The notes beneath the pieces are model-generated. The model had not been told where the DNA came from. It saw only the letters and a program-made list of their open reading frames with translations, and searched no databases. A stretch of 64,000 nucleotides of DNA. It comes from Roseomonas fluvialis (GTDB lineage Bacteria; Pseudomonadota; Alphaproteobacteria; Acetobacterales; Acetobacteraceae). Where the stretch lies: positions 4,861,001 to 4,925,000 of the forward strand of contig NZ_AP025637.1 of NCBI RefSeq assembly GCF_022846615.1. Reading direction: 5' to 3'. The position numbers were made by a program, and so were the translations under genes. Shown in pieces: positions 33,495 through 41,693 of this stretch. Within the stretch, counting starts at the first letter, position 1; each line of letters starts with the position of its first letter.

Positions 33495-34928
33495 TCAGGC
33501 GGCCGCCGGCGCCTTGCGCAGCCGCTCCCACACCGTGCCGTCGCGGCTGTAGAAGTCCTCGCGGAACTGCATCGTGCCCTCGGGGTCCACGAAGGCGGTG
33601 TGGTAGGTGATGAACACCGGCACCGGCGCCGGCAGCCGCGCGCGGGTGGTTCGGCCGGTGGCGATCCTGCGGTCGATCTCCTCCGGCGGCTGGCGCAGCA
33701 ACAGGGATGCAAGTTCGCGCGGGTTCTGCACGCGGATGCAGCCACGGCTCATGCGGCGGTTGCTGCGGCTGAACAGGAAGCGGTCCGGCGTGTCGTGCAG
33801 GTACACGTCGAAGCGGTTGGGCATGTCGAACAGCAGGAAGCCGAGGCCGGCCTCGGGCCCGGCCGATTGCTCGATCTCCCCGTTCGCGCGCATCACCATG
33901 TTGTTGCGCGCGAGGTAGTCGGGTTCGCGTTCCAGGCGCGGCAGGATCTCGGCGGCGACGATGTCGCGCGGGATCACCCAGGGCGGGTTGAAGAAGCTCG
34001 CCTCGATGCTGGTGTGGAATTCCGGGGTCTGGTTGCGCTCGGCATTGTCGCCGACCACGACCGCGGTGGTGAACACCGCCTGGTCGTCGCGGAACATCAC
34101 CAGACGCTGGTCCGGCACGTTGACCCAGACACGGTCGGGCGGCAGGCGCCGCGGCAGCCAGCGCTCGCGCTCGAGGTTCGCGGCGATGCTGCGCTGGCGC
34201 TGGCGCTGCTGCGCGGCCGCCGCCAGGGCTGCGCGCCCGCGCAGGCTGCGCGGCCCACCGCCGCGCGGATTGGGCAGCCCGCCGCCGCGCAGGCCCAGGC
34301 GCAGCGCCAGGTAGTTCAGGGTCGAAGGCGCCAGGCCATCGATCACGGAGACCGGGTCGGGGCTGTCGATCGCCTCGTCGAGCACGGCGGCGACATCCAC
34401 CTCGCCGGGCGCCAGCGCCTCGAAGCTGGTGCGCCGGTCCACCGGAACCGCGCCATGCGCCAGCGCCCCGGCATAGGCGAGGAAGGCGTCGGTGAGCAGC
34501 ACCTCGCGCTCCAGCGGCGGCAATTCGTCCTGGCGGCGCAGCAGGCTGGCGCGGAACGATTCGGGGTCGAGCCCATGGTCGCCTGCGCGCAGCACCGTCG
34601 CGACCAGGTCCTCGGCCTGGGGGCTGCGCGAAGCCCAGACCGGCATGTAGCGGCGGCGCGCGTAGAAGCGGCGCAGCGCCTCGGCATCCACCGGGTCGCC
34701 GCCCAGCCCCAGGTCGGGCGTGCCCTCGAGCAGGCGGCCGAGTTGCGTGTTGTCCTTGCGCCCGACCACCGCCGGCATGGGCGGCGGGGTGGTCGCGCAG
34801 GCGCCCAGCCCCCCCGCGGCCAGGATTCCCGCAGCACCACGCAGGATCAACCGGCGCGTGGCCGTTCCCGGGCCTTGCCCTCTCGTCGCGTCCGGGCCGG
34901 GTGTACCCGTGACATCCGCGCTCGACAC
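33495..34928 (-). CDS. L,D-transpeptidase, YcbB-like
   Basis: The 477-residue protein has a twin-Arg-like signal (RRLILRGAAGILAAGGLGAC) with a possible lipobox Cys, a helical scaffold domain (~80-250) and a YkuD catalytic domain (~270-440). The active-site block SNRRMSRGCIRV (~388) contains the nucleophilic Cys, and HDTP supplies the upstream His. It cross-links peptidoglycan 3-3 in the periplasm, independently of classical penicillin-binding proteins. The start is the GTG at 34928 behind AGGAG; an ATG 69 bp further upstream lacks a ribosome site and would read through an inverted repeat. It is divergent from a small lipoprotein gene. Confidence 0.9.
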   Translation of the reverse strand: MSSADVTGTPGPDATRGQGPGTATRRLILRGAAGILAAGGLGACATTPPPMPAVVGRKDNTQLGRLLEGTPDLGLGGDPVDAEALRRFYARRRYMPVWASRSPQAEDLVATVLRAGDHGLDPESFRASLLRRQDELPPLEREVLLTDAFLAYAGALAHGAVPVDRRTSFEALAPGEVDVAAVLDEAIDSPDPVSVIDGLAPSTLNYLALRLGLRGGGLPNPRGGGPRSLRGRAALAAAAQQRQRQRSIAANLERERWLPRRLPPDRVWVNVPDQRLVMFRDDQAVFTTAVVVGDNAERNQTPEFHTSIEASFFNPPWVIPRDIVAAEILPRLEREPDYLARNNMVMRANGEIEQSAGPEAGLGFLLFDMPNRFDVYLHDTPDRFLFSRSNRRMSRGCIRVQNPRELASLLLRQPPEEIDRRIATGRTTRARLPAPVPVFITYHTAFVDPEGTMQFREDFYSRDGTVWERLRKAPAAA

Positions 34929-34981
34929 CAACCGTGCTCCTCGTTTTTCGTACAATCCGCGAAATGGGATATTTGACTTCG

Positions 34982-35009
34982 CGCCGAGAATTGCCATTCA
35001 ATCTCGGCG
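34982..35009. promoter_or_regulatory. inverted repeat in the L,D-transpeptidase/lipoprotein divergent region
   Basis: CGCCGAGA and TCTCGGCG form an 8-bp inverted repeat separated by 12 AT-rich bases. It lies between the transpeptidase GTG and the lipoprotein ATG, where both promoters must be. It could be an operator serving both envelope genes; no regulator is encoded nearby. Confidence 0.5.
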
Positions 35010-35042
35010 TGTCCACGCGCCATTTCGACGAAGGAGATACAG

Positions 35043-35186
35043 ATGACTGCCGTATTCCGTAAGGTGGCCCTGCTGGCCCTGCTGGCCCCGGTGCTGTTCG
35101 TGGCCGCCTGCGCCTCGCCGCCCCCGCCGCCGCCGCCGGTGCAGGCCGCCCCGCCGCCGGCCCCGGTTCCGCCGGCCCGCGGCTGA
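35043..35186 (+). CDS. small proline-rich lipoprotein
   Basis: A 47-residue open frame starts 6 bp after a strong AAGGAGA site. It reads basic MTAVFRK, a hydrophobic stretch and the lipobox VAAC (Cys ~23), then ASPPPPPPPVQAAPPPAPV and ends PPARG. After lipidation only about 25 residues, half of them proline, would remain. Such tiny lipoproteins may span or brace the periplasm. It is divergent from the L,D-transpeptidase, suggesting a cell-envelope role, and is closed by a strong hairpin. It is too short for many gene finders. Confidence 0.8.
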   Translation: MTAVFRKVALLALLAPVLFVAACASPPPPPPPVQAAPPPAPVPPARG

Positions 35187-35194
35187 AGACGGCA

Positions 35195-35222
35195 GGGCGC
35201 GGCGGGTTTCCCTGCCGCGCCC
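35195..35222 (+). terminator. hairpin after the small lipoprotein gene
   Basis: A 9-bp perfect stem GGGCGCGGC/GCCGCGCCC encloses an inner GGG/CCC pair and a TTT loop, starting 9 bp after the stop codon. No T run follows, so it is either a weak intrinsic terminator or an mRNA-stabilising 3' hairpin. Confidence 0.65.
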
Positions 35223-35558
35223 ATCCGCCGGCGACGGCGCAAGCGAACCGCCGGCCCGTGCGCGTCGCCCCTGCGGGCAGGACCTTATCGGCAGCGCGTA
35301 GCTGTTGTCCTGCGCGACCTTGCCCCGCACCGGACCAGGTTGGGGCCACCCAAGCCACATTTGAAACTGCACCCGATCGACCTCGCGGCAAACGCCACCT
35401 GTGGCGCGTGGCCCGGTCGAGTTCGCCTGGCACCCCGCATAAGCGGCCTGGCGTGCTGACCATGCCGGTCGGGCAGTCCGCGCGTCGCCCTCGGTTGCGT
35501 CCGGCGGTAAAGCGGACCACATAGGTCGGGAATGCAACGCCAGCCGCGGGACCCCGCC
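35223..35558. other. 336-bp stretch with no recognised gene
   Basis: Between the lipoprotein hairpin and the Nfu start I see no convincing open frame with a ribosome site on either strand, no palindrome and no repeat found elsewhere in the window. Its base composition is slightly less GC-biased than the flanking genes. It presumably holds the Nfu promoter; a small RNA cannot be excluded. Confidence 0.5.
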
Positions 35559-36125
35559 ATGTTCATCGAGACCGAAGCCACCCCGAACCCCGCCACGCTG
35601 AAGTTCCTGCCCGGGCGCGACGTACTGGGCGAGCGCGGCACCGCGGACTTCACCGCAGCGGCCGAGGCCACCGGGCGCTCCGCCTTGGCCGAGCGCGTGT
35701 TCCAGGTCGGCGACGTGGCGCGCGTTTTCCTCGGCTCCGACTTCGTGACCGTGACCAAGGCGGACGACGCCGATTGGGCCATGCTGCGCCCGCGCGTGCT
35801 CGGCGCCATCATGGAGCACTACCTGTCCGGCATGCCCGTGCTGGAAGGCACGGCCGAGGGCGAGCACGGCGAGGATTTCGACGCCGCAGACCAGGAAGTA
35901 GTGGCGCAGATCAAGGAACTGCTGGACACCCGCGTGCGCCCCGCGGTGGCCGGCGATGGCGGCGACATCACCTTCCACGGCTTCCGCGACGGGATCGTGA
36001 AGCTGCGCATGCAGGGGGCGTGTTCCGGCTGCCCGTCCTCGCGCGCCACGCTGAAGCACGGGGTCGAGAACATGCTGCGCCACTACGTGCCGGAAGTGGT
36101 GGCGGTGGAGCAGGTCGAGGCCTGA
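35559..36125 (+). CDS. nfuA: NifU-family Fe-S scaffold/carrier protein (Nfu)
   Basis: The 188-residue protein has an N-terminal Nfu_N domain (MFIETEATPNPATLKFLPG, residues 1-88) and a C-terminal NifU domain with the cluster-binding CSGCPSS motif (CxxC, ~residue 150). The two-domain form delivers 4Fe-4S clusters to apoproteins such as aconitase or lipoyl synthase. Length is standard for alphaproteobacterial Nfu. The ATG follows the sequence GCGGGACCCC, not a clear ribosome site. The Suf/Isc genes are elsewhere; a dispersed repeat lies downstream before the nitroreductase. Confidence 0.95.
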   Translation: MFIETEATPNPATLKFLPGRDVLGERGTADFTAAAEATGRSALAERVFQVGDVARVFLGSDFVTVTKADDADWAMLRPRVLGAIMEHYLSGMPVLEGTAEGEHGEDFDAADQEVVAQIKELLDTRVRPAVAGDGGDITFHGFRDGIVKLRMQGACSGCPSSRATLKHGVENMLRHYVPEVVAVEQVEA

Positions 36126-36168
36126 GAGACCTTGTGGGAATGCGCCGTTCGGCGCGTTCTTGCGCTCC

Positions 36169-36250
36169 GACACCAGTCGGCTCCCCGACCCGGGCACCCA
36201 TCCAGGTTACTGTCGTTGGGGGGAAGGGGTCGGGAACGGGCGGGTGGCGG
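36169..36250. repeat. dispersed palindromic element, copy A
   Basis: The first ~47 bases align with copies at 38080 and, on the opposite strand, 42846-42924, sharing the pattern ACCAG.C.GCTCCCC.ACCCGG followed by CACCCA..CAGG and TGTCGT or similar. Here CCCGACCC pairs with GGGTCGGG 37 bases on. It lies between the Nfu and nitroreductase genes. Confidence 0.7.
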
Positions 36251-36402
36251 CATTGTCAAACGGCATTTGACCGCGCGTGCCGGCGGCATGCCGTTCGCAT
36301 CATTCGCGGCGATGATCGCCACCATTGCGCGGCGGGCATGGCCCACCGCCGCGGCGGCGACATATCTGTCGCAACCACCCCACCCTGACCCAGGATACCG
36401 CC

Positions 36403-37011
36403 ATGGACGCGACCACCGCCCCCGAGACGATCGACGACCGCGCGCTCGACCAGCTGTTCCGCACCGCGCGCACGCAGAACAAGTGGACCGACCGCCCGGT
36501 GCCCGACGCCAAGCTGCGTGAGGTCTACGACCTGCTGAAGATGGCGCCGACCAGCGCCAATGCGTCGCCCGCGCGCTTCGTCTTCATCCGCACGCCCGAG
36601 GGCAAGGCGAAGCTGAAGCCTGCCCTGTCGGCCGGCAACATGGAAAAGACCATGACCGCCCCGGTCACGGTGATCGTCGCGCATGACCTGAACTTCTACG
36701 ACCACCTGCCGAAGCTGTTCCCGCATGCGCCGGACGCCAAGAACTGGTTCACCGGCAGCTATTCCTTCGCCGAGCAGACCGCCTTCCGCAACGGCTCGCT
36801 GCAGGGCGCCTACCTCATCATGGCGGCGCGCGCCGTCGGGCTCGATGCCGGCCCGATGAGCGGCTTCGACGCCGCCAAGGTGGACGAGGCGTTCTTCGCC
36901 GGCACGCAGTGGCGCACCAACTTCCTGGTGAACCTGGGCTATGGCGATCCGTCCGGCCTGTTCCCGCGCAGCCCGCGCCTGGACTTCGAGGAAGCCGCCC
37001 GCTTCGAATAA
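36403..37011 (+). CDS. rutE: nitroreductase-family protein, malonic semialdehyde reductase RutE-like
   Basis: The 202-residue flavoprotein matches the RutE/HadB branch of nitroreductases. It has [19 protein letters not shown] near the N-terminus, the FMN-phosphate-binding stretch [16 protein letters not shown] (~45) and the [22 protein letters not shown] helix (~127). RutE reduces malonic semialdehyde to 3-hydroxypropionate at the end of pyrimidine ring catabolism. No rutA-D or rutF genes are present, so the physiological substrate here could be another short aldehyde or an electrophilic carbonyl. The ATG has no strong ribosome site; CAGGATACCGCC precedes it. Confidence 0.85.
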   Translation: MDATTAPETIDDRALDQLFRTARTQNKWTDRPVPDAKLREVYDLLKMAPTSANASPARFVFIRTPEGKAKLKPALSAGNMEKTMTAPVTVIVAHDLNFYDHLPKLFPHAPDAKNWFTGSYSFAEQTAFRNGSLQGAYLIMAARAVGLDAGPMSGFDAAKVDEAFFAGTQWRTNFLVNLGYGDPSGLFPRSPRLDFEEAARFE

Positions 37012-37160
37012 CTCCCGAGGCCCGCGCGGCGCGTGCCGGTGGCCCTGGATGTCGGCCGCCGGCATGACGCGCCCCGAAGCGTTTCACGACCTGATGCGCG
37101 CCGCGCTTGACTTGCGCGGCGCGCAACCGATTCATGGGGGCGTAGGCACAGGCAGGACAG

Positions 37161-38036
37161 GTGCGCCCCATGCAGCGGCTTTCCTTCCCCACACTGGCGG
37201 TCCTGGCGCTCGCATGGGCGCCGGGCAGTCTCCAGGCGCAGAAGTCGACCGACAGCCGGCCGGCGGTGATGCCCTTCGGTGCGCTCGGCGGCGATGGTCA
37301 GGCGGCGATCGGCGCCGGCCTGCGTCTGTTCCCTGCACCCGATGCGGCCGCCCAGCCCCGGCCGATACCGCAACCCGTGCCGCAGCCGGCCGCGGCAGCC
37401 ACCGTCGCGCCCGTCGTCAAGCCGGGCCTTGGCGAGGCACCCCAGCCCGTGGCCGGCGGCCTCGGCAAGCCGGCGCCGCTGCCCCCCGCGGGCCAGCCGG
37501 CACGCCCCGCGCGCAGCGCGACCAGTTTCGCCACCGACCCCACCGTGACCGCACGCGTGCGCGACCAGGTGCTCGCCGCCGCCCTGCCGTCCAGTCCGAA
37601 CCCCGCCGGCCTGCGGCAGGCGGTGCAGTCCGGCGCGCCCTGGGTCGAGTTCGACCGGCTGCTGGTGCAGCACGGCTACGACCCGCGCGACCTGTCCGAC
37701 GTGGTCGCCGCCTTCTACCTGATCGCGTGGGAGGTCTCGACCGGTGGCGACGCGACGGCGCAGCCGGCCGGCATCGCCGCGGTGCGCGGCCAGGCGCGGC
37801 AGATGCTGGCGGGCATGCCCAATGTCGCGCGCATGACCGACGCCGAGCGCCAAGCGACCGCCGAGACCCTGGCCTTCCACGCCATGGCGGTGGTGGCACG
37901 CCACCAGGACCTGCGCGCGGCTGGCCCGGCCGCGCTTGCCGCCTATCGCAACGAGGTCGCGCAATCGGTGGCGCAGCAGCAGGGGATCGACCTGCGGCGC
38001 TTCTCCCTGACCCCGGCGGGCTTCCAGCCGCGCTGA
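37161..38036 (+). CDS. exported protein, DUF6683-like
   Basis: The 291-residue protein has a signal peptide ending near SLQAQ (~residue 26), a low-complexity Pro/Ala/Gln linker (~60-125) and a helical C-terminal domain (~130-285). That domain contains LLVQHGYDPRDLSDVVAAFY (~162-181) followed by LIAWEVSTGG, a pattern seen in DUF6683 proteins. No catalytic motif is apparent. It may be attached to or span the cell wall through the flexible linker. The start is an ATG with CAGGACAGG upstream; an alternative is the ATG three codons later. Confidence 0.75.
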   Translation: MRPMQRLSFPTLAVLALAWAPGSLQAQKSTDSRPAVMPFGALGGDGQAAIGAGLRLFPAPDAAAQPRPIPQPVPQPAAAATVAPVVKPGLGEAPQPVAGGLGKPAPLPPAGQPARPARSATSFATDPTVTARVRDQVLAAALPSSPNPAGLRQAVQSGAPWVEFDRLLVQHGYDPRDLSDVVAAFYLIAWEVSTGGDATAQPAGIAAVRGQARQMLAGMPNVARMTDAERQATAETLAFHAMAVVARHQDLRAAGPAALAAYRNEVAQSVAQQQGIDLRRFSLTPAGFQPR

Positions 38037-38079
38037 GGCGGCGCGGCCCACGAAGCACGTTGCGCGACCTGCCGGAATC

Positions 38080-38170
38080 GGCACCAGCCCGCTTCCCACC
38101 CGGCGACCCAGCCAGGACTCTATCGTCGCGCGAAGTGTGCGCCGGTGACGCGATGGCGGCTGGGTGGCAG
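38080..38170. repeat. dispersed palindromic element, copy B
   Basis: GGCACCAGCCCGCTTCCCAC begins a stretch that matches copy A (36169) and the reverse strand of copy C (42846-42924) over about 45 bases. ACCCAGCC (38106-38113) pairs with GGCTGGGT (38158-38165), a long-loop hairpin. The element fills the gap between convergent genes and may serve as their transcript ends. Confidence 0.7.
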
Positions 38171-38200
38171 TCGTCCGCTGTGGTCCGATAGGAAAACGCG

Positions 38201-39139
38201 CTAGCCGGACGCGTGCCGGCGGTATGCCAGCACCGCAGCGGCCAGGTCCTCGCCGGCCCAGCCGACCGACTTGAACACCGTGATCTCGTCAGCGTCCCGC
38301 CGGCCGGGATGGGTGCCGCGGCACAGTTCGGCCAGGTCGGCGACGAGATGGGTCGGGCTGATCGCGCCTTCGGCGATGGCCTGCACGATGTCGCCGGCCT
38401 CGGCCAGGGCCCCGGCGCGGGTGTCCACCACCACCGTCGCGCGGGCCAGTAGTGCACCGTCGCTCTCGCGCATGTCGGGGCGATACGCACCGACCAGGTC
38501 GACATGCGTGCCGGGCGCGACCGCCGCCCCGCGCACCAGCGGCGTGGCGGACAGCGTCGCGGCGGAGACGATGTCGGCCGCGCCCGGGTCGGGCCGGTCG
38601 GTGGCGCGGGCGGGCAGGCCGCGTGCGGCCAGCTCCTTGGCCAGGTGCGCGGCGTGGCGGGCGGTCGGCGACCAGATGGCGATGTCGGTGATCGGGAAGC
38701 GCGCGGCGTAGCCCTCGGCCAGGGCGCGCGCCACCTTGCCGCTGCCCAGCAGCAGCAGCCGCGCGCTGTCCGGCCGCGCCAGGTGGCGCGCCGCGAGCAG
38801 GCTGGCGGCCGCGGTGCGCCGATCGGTCAGTTCGCCGCCATCCATCAGCGCCATCGGCGCGCCGGTGATCGCGTCGCTCAGCAGGTAGGCGGCATGCACC
38901 GCCGGTTCCCCCCGCGCCGCATTGCCCGGCGCGACATGCACAATCTTGACGCCGGTATGCCCGCCGGCGCGCCAGGCCGGCATCAGCAGCAGCGTCGTCT
39001 CCGACCCGTCGGCGCCTGGCATGGCGTGGCGGTGGCGCAGCGGGGCCTCGCAGCCCTCGCGGAACATCGCAGCCAGCGCGTCGATCAGCGCCTCCCACGG
39101 CAGGGCGGCACGAAGGGCGGCTTGGTCGAGATGCAGCAT
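38201..39139 (-). CDS. ornithine cyclodeaminase/mu-crystallin family protein
   Basis: The 312-residue protein has the family's N-terminal dimer domain and a Rossmann NAD(P) domain with the GSGKVARALAEGYAARFP dinucleotide motif (~residue 132). The DGGELTDRRTAAASLLAARHLA stretch (~100) is highly conserved. Members deaminate ornithine to proline or reduce cyclic imines such as 1-pyrroline-2-carboxylate. The next operon downstream on the opposite strand imports amino acids, which fits a role in amino-acid catabolism. It is divergent from aapJ, with a GC-rich hairpin in between. The exact substrate is open. Confidence 0.9.
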   Translation of the reverse strand: MLHLDQAALRAALPWEALIDALAAMFREGCEAPLRHRHAMPGADGSETTLLLMPAWRAGGHTGVKIVHVAPGNAARGEPAVHAAYLLSDAITGAPMALMDGGELTDRRTAAASLLAARHLARPDSARLLLLGSGKVARALAEGYAARFPITDIAIWSPTARHAAHLAKELAARGLPARATDRPDPGAADIVSAATLSATPLVRGAAVAPGTHVDLVGAYRPDMRESDGALLARATVVVDTRAGALAEAGDIVQAIAEGAISPTHLVADLAELCRGTHPGRRDADEITVFKSVGWAGEDLAAAVLAYRRHASG

Positions 39140-39203
39140 CTGGTTCCCCGGGGCGGCGGCCGGGCAGGTTTGCCTTTCCGGCCCGTGGTTTGCTAGGCCC
39201 CTC

Positions 39204-39230
39204 CCCCCGGGACGGATCGCGGCCCGGGGG
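39204..39230. promoter_or_regulatory. GC-rich hairpin in the aapJ upstream region
   Basis: CCCCCGGG/CCCGGGGG is an 8-bp perfect inverted repeat with an 11-base loop, about 105 bp upstream of the aapJ start. It could form the leader of the aap mRNA or a regulator site. Confidence 0.45.
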
Positions 39231-39335
39231 TCTGGCGGAATGCGTTGATTGCGGCCTTGCCGTGGCGCAGCATGCCCACCAGGCGATCACAGACGCCCGG
39301 CCGCCGGGGCCAGGGTGCCCAAGGGAGACCTGCAA

Positions 39336-40388
39336 GTGACTGCAACGACACGGTTCAATTTCCTGCGCCTGGCGGGCGCGGCGGCACTGACCGCCGCGCT
39401 GTCCGGCCCGGCGCTGGCGCAGCAGCCTGCCGCGCCGTCCGGCGCCACGATCGACGCCATCCGTGCCCGCGGCACGCTGATCTGCGGCGTGAACACGGGC
39501 CTCGCGGGCTTCGCGCAGCCGGACAGCCAGGGCGTGTGGCGCGGCTTCGACGCCGACTACTGCCGCGCCGTCGCGATCGCGCTGTTCAACGACGCCAACC
39601 GCGTGCGCTTCGTGCCCACCACCGCGCAGAACCGCTTCACGGCGCTGCAGTCGGGCGAGGTGGACATGCTGTCGCGCAACACGACCTGGACGCTGTCGCG
39701 CGACACCTCGCTCGGCTTCGACTTCACCGGCATCAACTTCTATGACGGCCAGGGCTTCATGGTGAAGCGGTCGCTGGGCGTGAATGCGGCGCGCGACCTG
39801 AATGGTGCGACCATCTGCGTGCAGCCCGGCACCACGACGGAACAGAACCTGACCGACTGGGCGCGCGCCAACCGCGTGCAGTTCCAGCCCGTGGTGATCG
39901 AGCGGCTCGAGGAAGTGGTCGCGGCCTATGTCGCGGGCCGCTGCGATGCGTACACGACGGACGTGTCGGGCCTGGCCGCCACCCGTTCGGCGCAGCCGCG
40001 CCCGGCCGACCACGTCATCCTGCCCGACGTGATCAGCAAGGAGCCGCTGGGCCCGCTGGTGCGCCACGGCGACCAGCGCTTCGCGGACCTGGTGCGCTGG
40101 GTGCATTTCGGGCTGATCGGCGCCGAGGAATTCGGCATCACCGCCGCCAACGTCGAGGAAGCCACCCGCACCGATGCCCGCCCGGAAGTCCAGCGCATGC
40201 TGGGCCGCAACGGCGATCTCGGGCAGATGCTCGGCGTCGACAATGCCTGGATGGCGCGGATCATCCGCGGCCTTGGCAACTACGGCGAGATCTACGCGCG
40301 CAACCTGGAGCCGATCGGCATCCCGCGTGGCCGCAATGCGCTGTGGACCACCGCCGGCGGCCTGCAATACGCGCCGCCGTTCCGCTGA
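39336..40388 (+). CDS. aapJ: general L-amino-acid ABC transporter, periplasmic binding protein
   Basis: The 350-residue receptor has a signal peptide ending near GPALAQQ (~residue 29) and the polar amino-acid SBP fold (family 3). Visible stretches are ARGTLICGVNTGLAGFAQPD (~43), GFDADYCRAVAIALF (~68), and the Aap-specific EPLGPLVRHGD segment (~238). In rhizobia AapJ binds many L-amino acids with high affinity. The start is a GTG behind AAGGGAGA; upstream ATG codons lie in a non-conserved stretch. It leads the operon aapJ-aapQ-aapM-aapP. Confidence 0.94.
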   Translation: MTATTRFNFLRLAGAAALTAALSGPALAQQPAAPSGATIDAIRARGTLICGVNTGLAGFAQPDSQGVWRGFDADYCRAVAIALFNDANRVRFVPTTAQNRFTALQSGEVDMLSRNTTWTLSRDTSLGFDFTGINFYDGQGFMVKRSLGVNAARDLNGATICVQPGTTTEQNLTDWARANRVQFQPVVIERLEEVVAAYVAGRCDAYTTDVSGLAATRSAQPRPADHVILPDVISKEPLGPLVRHGDQRFADLVRWVHFGLIGAEEFGITAANVEEATRTDARPEVQRMLGRNGDLGQMLGVDNAWMARIIRGLGNYGEIYARNLEPIGIPRGRNALWTTAGGLQYAPPFR

Positions 40389-40486
40389 GATGACGACCCG
40401 CGGGGCGGGGGGCGCAGGCCCTCCGCCCCGCGGCGCCTTCCCCGCCGCACGCGGCGGGCAACGACGACAGGTGAGGCAAGCAAGAG

Positions 40487-41689
40487 ATGTCCGACGCGAC
40501 CGTCGATCCGCGATTCCGGCGCAAGCCGCCGAAACGGCCCCTGCGGCTGTCCTGGTCCGACGAGCGCGTGCGCGGCATCGTGTATCAGGTGCTGGTGGTG
40601 GCGCTGATCGGATCGGTGATCTACTGGCTGTGGTCCAACACCGTCCATAACCTCGAGGTGCGGCGGATCGCGACCGGCTTCGGCTTCCTCAACCGCGAGG
40701 CCGGGCTGCCGATCGCCGAGCACCTGATCCCCTATGACCCGACCGACACCTACCTGCGCGCGCTGACGGTCGGCGTGCTGAACACGCTGAAAGTGGCGGT
40801 GGTGGGCATCGTGCTCGCGACCATCCTCGGCACCATCATCGGCGTGGCGCGTCTGTCGAAGAACTTCCTGGTGTCGAAGATCGCGGCCTTCTACGTCGAG
40901 GTGATCCGCGACCTGCCGCTGCTGCTGCAGCTGCTGTTCTGGTACACCGTCATGCAGGGCCTTCCCGGGCCGCGCCAGGCGCTGAACCCGGTCGAGGGCG
41001 TGTTCCTGTCGAACCGCGGACTGAAGCTGCCCTGGATCGTCTGGGAACCGGCCCATACCGCGGCACTGCTGGCCTGCGTGGTGGGCATCGTGCTGACGTG
41101 GCTCTATGCGCGCCAGGCGCGGGCGAAGCAGTACGCCGACGGCCAGCCGCGCAAGGTATGGCCAGCCGCCGTCGCACTGGTGATCGGCCTGCCGGTGCTG
41201 ACCTGGCAGGTGATGGGCGCGCCCTGGCAGGGCGACTGGCCGGCGCTGCGCGGCTTCAACTTCCAGGGCGGCGTCAATGTCAGCCCGGAATTCGCCGCAC
41301 TGCTGATCGGCCTCGTCACCTATACCGCCGGCTTCATCGCCGAGGTGGTGCGCGCGGGCATCCTGTCGGTCAGCCACGGGCAGTGGGAGGCGGCGCAGGC
41401 GCTGGGCTTGCGGCACGGTTCGGTGCTGCGGCTGATCGTGATGCCGCAGGCGCTGCGCGTCATCATCCCGCCGCTGACCTCGAACTACCTGAACCTGACG
41501 AAGAACTCGTCCCTGGCGGTGGCGATCGGCTACCAGGACATCGTGTCCATCGCCAACACCACGCTGAACCAGACCGGCCAGGCGATCGAGGGCATTGCCA
41601 TCATCATGCTGGTCTACCTGACCATCAGCCTGTCGATCAGCCTGTTCATGAACTGGTACAACGCGCGTATCGCGCTGGTGGAGCGCTGA
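40487..41689 (+). CDS. aapQ: general L-amino-acid ABC transporter permease
   Basis: The 400-residue inner-membrane permease is longer than the usual 220-residue HisM-type permeases because of the large periplasmic insert typical of AapQ. It has an N-terminal TM at ~35-55, and the EAA loop near EAAQALGLRHGSVLRLIVMPQALRVIIPP (~304-332) that docks the ATPase. The QALN.VEG.F.SNRG insert segment (~165) is also Aap-like. It forms a heterodimer with AapM. It follows aapJ after 98 bp and precedes aapM by 4 bp. Confidence 0.95.
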   Translation: MSDATVDPRFRRKPPKRPLRLSWSDERVRGIVYQVLVVALIGSVIYWLWSNTVHNLEVRRIATGFGFLNREAGLPIAEHLIPYDPTDTYLRALTVGVLNTLKVAVVGIVLATILGTIIGVARLSKNFLVSKIAAFYVEVIRDLPLLLQLLFWYTVMQGLPGPRQALNPVEGVFLSNRGLKLPWIVWEPAHTAALLACVVGIVLTWLYARQARAKQYADGQPRKVWPAAVALVIGLPVLTWQVMGAPWQGDWPALRGFNFQGGVNVSPEFAALLIGLVTYTAGFIAEVVRAGILSVSHGQWEAAQALGLRHGSVLRLIVMPQALRVIIPPLTSNYLNLTKNSSLAVAIGYQDIVSIANTTLNQTGQAIEGIAIIMLVYLTISLSISLFMNWYNARIALVER

Positions 41690-41693
41690 AGCC

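Noticed and set aside
34929-34997. Upstream ATG start for the L,D-transpeptidase
   Set aside because: It lacks a ribosome site and would run through an inverted repeat in the divergent promoter region, whereas the GTG at 34928 follows AGGAG.
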